From the NCBI RefSeq assembly GCF_018129985.1, contig NZ_JAFCKT010000006.1, forward strand, positions 186,001-250,000: a stretch of DNA of 64,000 bases, given 5' to 3'. Source of the stretch: Bradyrhizobium sp. SZCCT0148. GTDB lineage: Bacteria > Pseudomonadota > Alphaproteobacteria > Rhizobiales > Xanthobacteraceae. The translations under genes and the position numbers were made by a program. The notes beneath the pieces were generated by a model. That model worked only from the letters and a program-made list of their open reading frames with translations. It was not told the origin of the DNA and searched no databases. Numbering within the stretch: the first letter of the stretch is position 1; each line of letters begins with the position of its first letter. Positions 60,036 through 64,000 of the stretch are shown here, one piece after another.

Positions 60036-60303
60036 GAAACGTTCCCAGAGCACGTTGAGGCCATCCTCCTCCGAGGCGGCACCGTCGAACAGCGGCACCC
60101 AGTCAATGCTGCACTCAAGGAAGATATCGCCGAGCGCATCGAACCCTTTCTGCGTCGCCTTGCGTCGGCGCTGCCGTCGCGGGCCGGCAGGCTGTTGGCC
60201 GCACGAAGTCCGGCTGCCGGACAACTCCACATCACCTGCGATTTGATTGGCGCTGCCGAGGAAGGGGCAGACCGCCAGTTCCAGGACATAGGAATGTCGT
60301 GAC
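60036..60303 (+). pseudogene. Open frame without a start codon, probable gene remnant
   Basis: Reading from the TAA at 60033, the next 88 codons are open and look coding: ETFPEHVEAILLRGGTVEQ, later IAERIEPFLRRLASALPSRAG and LHITCDLIGAAEEGADRQFQ, ending at TGA 60301. There is no in-frame ATG or GTG near the start (ACG or CTG only). Other frames of this region read like non-coding sequence. It may be the C-terminal part of a gene truncated by deletion. I recognise no family. Confidence 0.45.
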
Positions 60304-60361
60304 GGCCCTAGCCTTCGCGGTTTGGTGGACGAACCACGGCCGATGGCCATTTTGCCGCGAT

Positions 60362-60390
60362 TGACTTGTTATAACATTTGGGCAAATGTC
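60362..60390 (+). promoter_or_regulatory. Promoter with overlapping inverted repeats for the ABC operon
   Basis: A -35-like TTGACT (60362-60367) is followed by TGTTATAACA (60368-60377, perfect palindrome) and ACATTTG-GG-CAAATGT (60375-60390, perfect 7-bp arms). The latter covers the -10 position at 17-base spacing (AAATGT). Such an arrangement fits repression by a dimeric sugar-responsive regulator, which is not encoded in the window. Confidence 0.55.
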
Positions 60391-60433
60391 CTAACTAACC
60401 GGAGCCCAAAATCCGGATTTTCGGGAGGACAGC

Positions 60434-61828
60434 ATGACGTCATTCAAGCCGACGCGACGAACGCTACTCAAAACCGGAACCGCGGCCGCGGCTCTGGCGA
60501 CGTTTGGTCCTGGCATCCTGCGGCAAGCATCCGCGCAGGAGTCCGACCTCGCGCCGTACAAATCCGCTCAGATCGACTGGCAGCAGGTCTCGGGCGAGAC
60601 GATCACCGTCGCGGTGATCCCGGCGAGCTATTTCGAAAACCTCATCACGCTGGCGCCGCAGTTCAAGGCGCTCACCGGCATCGACGTCCGTTTCGAAAAG
60701 ATTCCGCCGGCGCAGATCCGGCAGAAGAGCGTCATCGACCTGACCTCGAAGACCGGCACCTACGCGACCCACGCCGCCGACCCCATGTATTACGCGCTCT
60801 ACGCTGCGAACAAATGGGTCGAGCCGCTCGACACCTATCTGAACGACAAGTCGCTGACCGATCAGGCCTGGTTCCAGCTCGACGACATCATTCCGGCCTG
60901 GCGCAGCGCCAACGGCATCGACGGCAAGCTCTATGGCATGCCCTATGACGGCGAGGTCACCATTCAGGTCTATCGCAAGGACCTCTATGACGCGAAGGGC
61001 CTGAAGCCGGCCGATACGCTCGAAGCCTACATGTCGAACGCCGCGGCCTTGAATACGCCGAACGACCGCGTCTGGGGCGCAGCGCTGCGCGGTGTCGCCG
61101 GCGCCGGCCAGAACATGTACATCTATCCGTCGATTTTCCGTGAGTTCGGCGGCGACTGGATGAAGGGCGGCAAGCTCACCGTCAACGGCCCCGAGGCCGA
61201 AGCGGCGCTCGCCTGGTACGTCGACATCATGAAGAAGTACGCGCCGACGGCGGCTGCGAACTGGAACTGGCCGGATATCGCCGACGCTTTCTCTCAAGGC
61301 ACGGTCGCGAGCTACATTGACGCGCATTCCTCGGCCTCCGTCATCAACAATCCCGACAAGTCCAAGGTGATCGGCAAGGTTGCCTATGCACGCTGGCCGA
61401 AGGGTCCCTCAGGCAAGCGCACCACCTCGATCTGGAACTGGGGCTTCCCGATCAATTCCGCGCTGCCGGAGAAGAAGCGCAAGGCGACCTGGCTGTTCAT
61501 CCAGTGGGCCGCGAGCGCCGAGACCCAGGCGCGCACCGCGCACAAGTTCGCGGGACCCACCAAGCGCTCGGGCGTCAACCGCACCTCGGTGTGGAAGGAT
61601 CCCGACTACATCAAGCTGATGAACGGCTTCGGCGAGAACTTCGTCGAGGCCACGATGGGCGCACTCCAGGAGGACACTGACGTCGACTGGCGTCCGCGCG
61701 TGCCGCAATGGCCGGCGATCGGCGACACCATGGCGACCGCGATCCAGTCCGCGCTCTCCGGCCAGGCCACGATCAAGGCTGCATTGGACGATGCGCAGCG
61801 CCGCATCGAACCGATGATGCGCGGCTGA
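60434..61828 (+). CDS. ABC transporter extracellular solute-binding protein (sugar type)
   Basis: A 464-residue periplasmic binding protein with a twin-arginine leader (FKPTRRTLLKTGTAAAALATFGPG). It has the usual two-lobe pattern: ITVAVIPASYFENLITLAPQFKALTGIDVRFEKIPP, then WRSANGIDGKLYGMPYDGEVTIQVYRKDLYDAKGLKPADT and WPKGPSGKRTTSIWNWGFPINS. It matches carbohydrate uptake family 1 (CUT1) binding proteins for oligosaccharides or polyols. It is first in an operon with two permeases and an ATPase. GGGAGGAC lies before ATG 60434. Confidence 0.9.
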   Translation: MTSFKPTRRTLLKTGTAAAALATFGPGILRQASAQESDLAPYKSAQIDWQQVSGETITVAVIPASYFENLITLAPQFKALTGIDVRFEKIPPAQIRQKSVIDLTSKTGTYATHAADPMYYALYAANKWVEPLDTYLNDKSLTDQAWFQLDDIIPAWRSANGIDGKLYGMPYDGEVTIQVYRKDLYDAKGLKPADTLEAYMSNAAALNTPNDRVWGAALRGVAGAGQNMYIYPSIFREFGGDWMKGGKLTVNGPEAEAALAWYVDIMKKYAPTAAANWNWPDIADAFSQGTVASYIDAHSSASVINNPDKSKVIGKVAYARWPKGPSGKRTTSIWNWGFPINSALPEKKRKATWLFIQWAASAETQARTAHKFAGPTKRSGVNRTSVWKDPDYIKLMNGFGENFVEATMGALQEDTDVDWRPRVPQWPAIGDTMATAIQSALSGQATIKAALDDAQRRIEPMMRG

Positions 61829-61831
61829 GCC

Positions 61832-62767
61832 ATGGCGACGACAGCGGTGACATCGGCCGGGATCGCGAGCGAGGCGCCTCGCAGCGATTTCGGCCGCGTC
61901 CTGGCACAGCGCGAGCGCCGGTTTGCGGCGGCCCTGCTTGCACCGGCGTTTCTCGCCCTGATGGCCACGACGACGTTTCCGCTGCTTTTCCTGGTCTATA
62001 CCAGCACGTTCCGGATGGATCTGGCGATGCCGTTCACCAACGGCTTCGTCGGATTCGAGAATTACCAGGTGCTGCTCTCCGACGAGCGGTTCTGGACCTC
62101 GCTGCTGGTGAGCCTCGTCTATACCGGCTCGACCGTTGCGCTTCAGGTCGTCATTGGCCTCGCGCTTGCCTTGCTGGTCATGGATATGAAGCGCGGCCAG
62201 GGCTGGTTCCGCGTCATCGCGATCCTGCCGGTGGTGCTGTCGCCGGCCGTGGTCGGCATGATCTGGCGCACCTTCATGCTGGCGCCGGAATTCGGCATCG
62301 TGGACTTCCTCGCGATTAATGCGGGGCTCGGCAGCAAGAACTGGCTCGGCGATCCCACGCTCGCGATGGTCTCGGTGATCGCGATCCATACCTGGCAGTG
62401 GACGCCGTTCGCGTTCATGGTGCTGCTGGCATCGCTCGCCTCGCTGCCCGAGGATATCTACGAGGCAGCGCGGCTCGACCGCGCCTCCGCCTGGCAACGC
62501 TTTCGCCGCATCACCCTGCCCCTGCTGCGCCCCGCAATCGTGATGGTCATCATCATGAGGACCATGGTGGCACTGACCGCGTTCGCGGCGATCTTCACCG
62601 TCACCGCCGGCGGGCCCGGCACCGCGACCGAGATCCTCAATCTCTATGCCTACCGGAAATCCTTCACTGAACTCTCGATCGGCTACGGCTCGGCGCTCGC
62701 GGTCGCCCTGCTGATCGTGACCATCGTCATTTCCGGAATTCTGTTCGCGATGCGGAGGGCGAAATGA
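61832..62767 (+). CDS. ABC transporter permease, MalF-like
   Basis: A 311-residue inner-membrane permease with six helices; the first follows the RRFAAALLAPAFLALMATTTFPLLFL segment. The coupling motif EAARLDRASAWQRFRRITLPLLRPAIV, which contacts the ATPase, is intact. It starts 4 bases after the binding-protein stop and overlaps the next permease by 4 bases. Together with its partner it forms the channel of a CUT1-type sugar importer. Confidence 0.92.
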   Translation: MATTAVTSAGIASEAPRSDFGRVLAQRERRFAAALLAPAFLALMATTTFPLLFLVYTSTFRMDLAMPFTNGFVGFENYQVLLSDERFWTSLLVSLVYTGSTVALQVVIGLALALLVMDMKRGQGWFRVIAILPVVLSPAVVGMIWRTFMLAPEFGIVDFLAINAGLGSKNWLGDPTLAMVSVIAIHTWQWTPFAFMVLLASLASLPEDIYEAARLDRASAWQRFRRITLPLLRPAIVMVIIMRTMVALTAFAAIFTVTAGGPGTATEILNLYAYRKSFTELSIGYGSALAVALLIVTIVISGILFAMRRAK

Positions 62768-63603
62768 CCGCAAAGCGCCTTCGCGTCTTCGCCCTGCTGG
62801 CGATCTCCATGGTGTTCCTGCTGGCCTGGGCGTTCCCGATCATCTGGAGCGTGCTGAACTCGCTCAAGACCGATTCCGACGTGCTGGCCTATCCGCCCAA
62901 GCTGGTGTTCGCACCGACCTTGGACGCCTATCGCGACGTGCTGTTCGGCTCGGGATCGATCCTGCCGAACCTTCTTTCCAGCGCCATCATTTCCGTCGGC
63001 ACCACCATCGTCACGATGCTGATGGCGGTGCCCGCGGCCTACGCGCTGGCGCGCCTGCGCTTTCGCGGCAAGAAGTTCGCGGGCTTCTACGTGCTCGCAA
63101 CGCAGATGCTGCCGCCGGTCGGCATCATCATCCCCTACTTCCTGGTGCTGCGGAACATCGGCTGGATCGACACCTACCAGGGCATCATCCTGATCTATCT
63201 GTCGTTCTCCCTGCCCTTCGCGATCTGGCTGCTGGTTTCCTATTTCGAGGACATTCCCTTCGAGATGGAGGAGGCGGCCTATCTCGACGGCGCCAGCCGA
63301 CTGAAGACGCTGTGGCGCATCATCATTCCGCAGGTCCGCGGCGGCATTGCCGTCACCGTGGTGTTCGTGTTCCTCAATGCGTGGAACGAATTCCTGTTCG
63401 CGGTCGTGCTCAGCGGCAACACGGTACGTCCGGTCACGGTCGCCATGTTCAATTTCGTCTCCGTCGAACAGACGCTGTGGGCCAAGCTCGCCGCGGTCTC
63501 GGTTCTCGCCATGCTCCCTGTCGTCGTTCTCGGCGTGGTCGCGCAGAAGCATATCGTGAAGGGCCTGACGGTCGGTGCAGTCAAAGGCGGAGGGCGCCGA
63601 TGA
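62764..63603 (+). CDS. ABC transporter permease, MalG-like
   Basis: A 279-residue inner-membrane permease. Six helices and the EAA coupling loop EEAAYLDGASRLKTLWRIIIPQVRGGIAVT are clear, and NAWNEFLFAVVLSGN follows as in MalG-type subunits. ATG 62764 overlaps the stop of the MalF-like gene; its stop overlaps the ATPase start (ATGA). All genes are thus translationally coupled. Confidence 0.92.
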   Translation: MTAKRLRVFALLAISMVFLLAWAFPIIWSVLNSLKTDSDVLAYPPKLVFAPTLDAYRDVLFGSGSILPNLLSSAIISVGTTIVTMLMAVPAAYALARLRFRGKKFAGFYVLATQMLPPVGIIIPYFLVLRNIGWIDTYQGIILIYLSFSLPFAIWLLVSYFEDIPFEMEEAAYLDGASRLKTLWRIIIPQVRGGIAVTVVFVFLNAWNEFLFAVVLSGNTVRPVTVAMFNFVSVEQTLWAKLAAVSVLAMLPVVVLGVVAQKHIVKGLTVGAVKGGGRR

Positions 63604-64000
63604 GCGGCCAGGGTCAGGTCAGTTTTCGCAACATCGTCAAGATGCACGGGGAGTTCGCCGCGCTCAAGGGCGTGAATTTCGACATCAAGCCGGGCGAGTT
63701 CTTCGCCCTGCTCGGGCCCTCGGGCTCGGGCAAGAGCACGACGCTGCGCATTCTCGCCGGCTTGGATGCGCCGACCGCCGGCCGCGTGCTGATCGACGAC
63801 AAGGATGTTACCTCGACCGACGCACGCGACCGCGACATCGCCATGGTGTTCCAGAGCTACGCGCTCTATCCGCACATGACGGTGGCCGAGAACATCGCCT
63901 TCCCCCTTGAAATGGCGAAGCTGCCGAAGGCCGAGATCGCGCCCGCGGTCAGGGACGCCGCGCGCAAGGTGAAGATCGACCATTTGCTCGACCGCAAGCC
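63600..64000 (+). CDS. ABC transporter ATP-binding protein (MalK/UgpC type), 3' partial
   Basis: The first 133 codons of the ATPase. Walker A GPSGSGKST and the Q-loop region MVFQSYALYPHMTVAENIAFPL are present; the signature and Walker B motifs lie beyond the window. The sequence VSFRNIVKMHGEFAALKGVNFDI opens as in UgpC/MalK proteins, which energise CUT1 importers. ATG 63600 overlaps the upstream stop by 4 bases. Confidence 0.92.
   Translation, partial: MSGQGQVSFRNIVKMHGEFAALKGVNFDIKPGEFFALLGPSGSGKSTTLRILAGLDAPTAGRVLIDDKDVTSTDARDRDIAMVFQSYALYPHMTVAENIAFPLEMAKLPKAEIAPAVRDAARKVKIDHLLDRK

Larger units (their letters stand above)
59953..60433. other. 481-base gap before the ABC operon
   Basis: It holds a likely gene remnant (60036-60303) and the promoter/operator region of the ABC transporter (60362-60390). 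Several antisense readings are open but have poor codon usage, so I do not call them. Confidence 0.5.

Noticed and set aside
1..64000. CRISPR array, rRNA, tRNA, phage or IS genes
   Set aside because: No regular repeat-spacer array, no cloverleaf-like sequence, no rRNA segment and no transposase or integrase reading was found in either strand.

Overview
This window is high-GC alphaproteobacterial chromosome, most likely Bradyrhizobium or a close relative in the Nitrobacteraceae. The evidence is the strong G/C third-position bias, a ROSE-type RNA thermometer in front of an hsp20 gene, a cyoABCD quinol oxidase, a sox fragment, a PuuD-type urate oxidase, and several families of intergenic palindromic repeats typical of these genomes. 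The genus call is inference; no rRNA or tRNA gene is present to anchor it. About 65 protein genes are supported. Most are metabolic or transport genes in short operons. There is no phage, IS element, CRISPR array or origin.

Layout. 1-5.1 kb: the end of an SDR gene, small stress-type genes, an internally deleted isopropylmalate-dehydrogenase-like pseudogene and an MFS exporter. 5.1-9.2 kb: a large membrane-anchored protein of unknown function with a phospholipase A2-like Cys-His-Asp signature, and a B12-dependent radical SAM enzyme. 9.5-15.7 kb: a molybdenum hydroxylase pair (Fe-S and Mo subunits), then soxF-X-Y-Z-A. A palindromic repeat has landed just behind the apparent original soxX start, and SoxY has an atypical carrier terminus. 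15.7-18.2 kb: a purine-type permease and a biuret-hydrolase-like amidohydrolase in one operon. 18.5-23.1 kb: a hotdog-fold protein divergent from a giant fused 2-oxoacid:ferredoxin oxidoreductase. 23.2-28.2 kb: a frameshifted FAD dehydrogenase, a DegP-like protease, and a GMC oxidoreductase with its small subunit. 28.4-33.3 kb: a secreted nuclease-like protein, a candidate small RNA with a strong terminator, and cyoABCD. 33.5-41.1 kb: an SDR, a PQQ-type sugar dehydrogenase, PuuD, a VOC protein, a lytic transglycosylase, a Nudix hydrolase and an orphan TctC-type binding protein.

41.5-52.8 kb: an uncharacterised pair with an HGG zinc-type protein, an MFS transporter, a Crp/Fnr regulator, a divergent GAF histidine kinase and single-domain response regulator, two M20 hydrolases, an enolase-superfamily enzyme, a DUF72 protein and a CaiB-type CoA transferase. 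52.9-58.3 kb: a P1B-5-like metal ATPase with a C-terminal hemerythrin-like domain, then an aromatic-hydroxylase operon (VOC protein, FAD monooxygenase, DUF2783) divergent from a MarR regulator. 58.3-60.0 kb: a heat-shock locus with a thermometer-controlled hsp20 and small helical proteins. 60.4-64.0 kb: a sugar-type ABC importer whose ATPase gene runs off the window.

The clearest new observations are the repeat insertion that separates the apparent soxX start from its signal peptide, the non-GGCGG SoxY terminus, the PLA2-like protein, a 115-bp dispersed repeat present in two inverted copies, and a candidate regulatory RNA at about 29.25-29.37 kb. I saw no convincing wholly new multi-gene system. 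All homology statements come from reading the sequences, without database searches.
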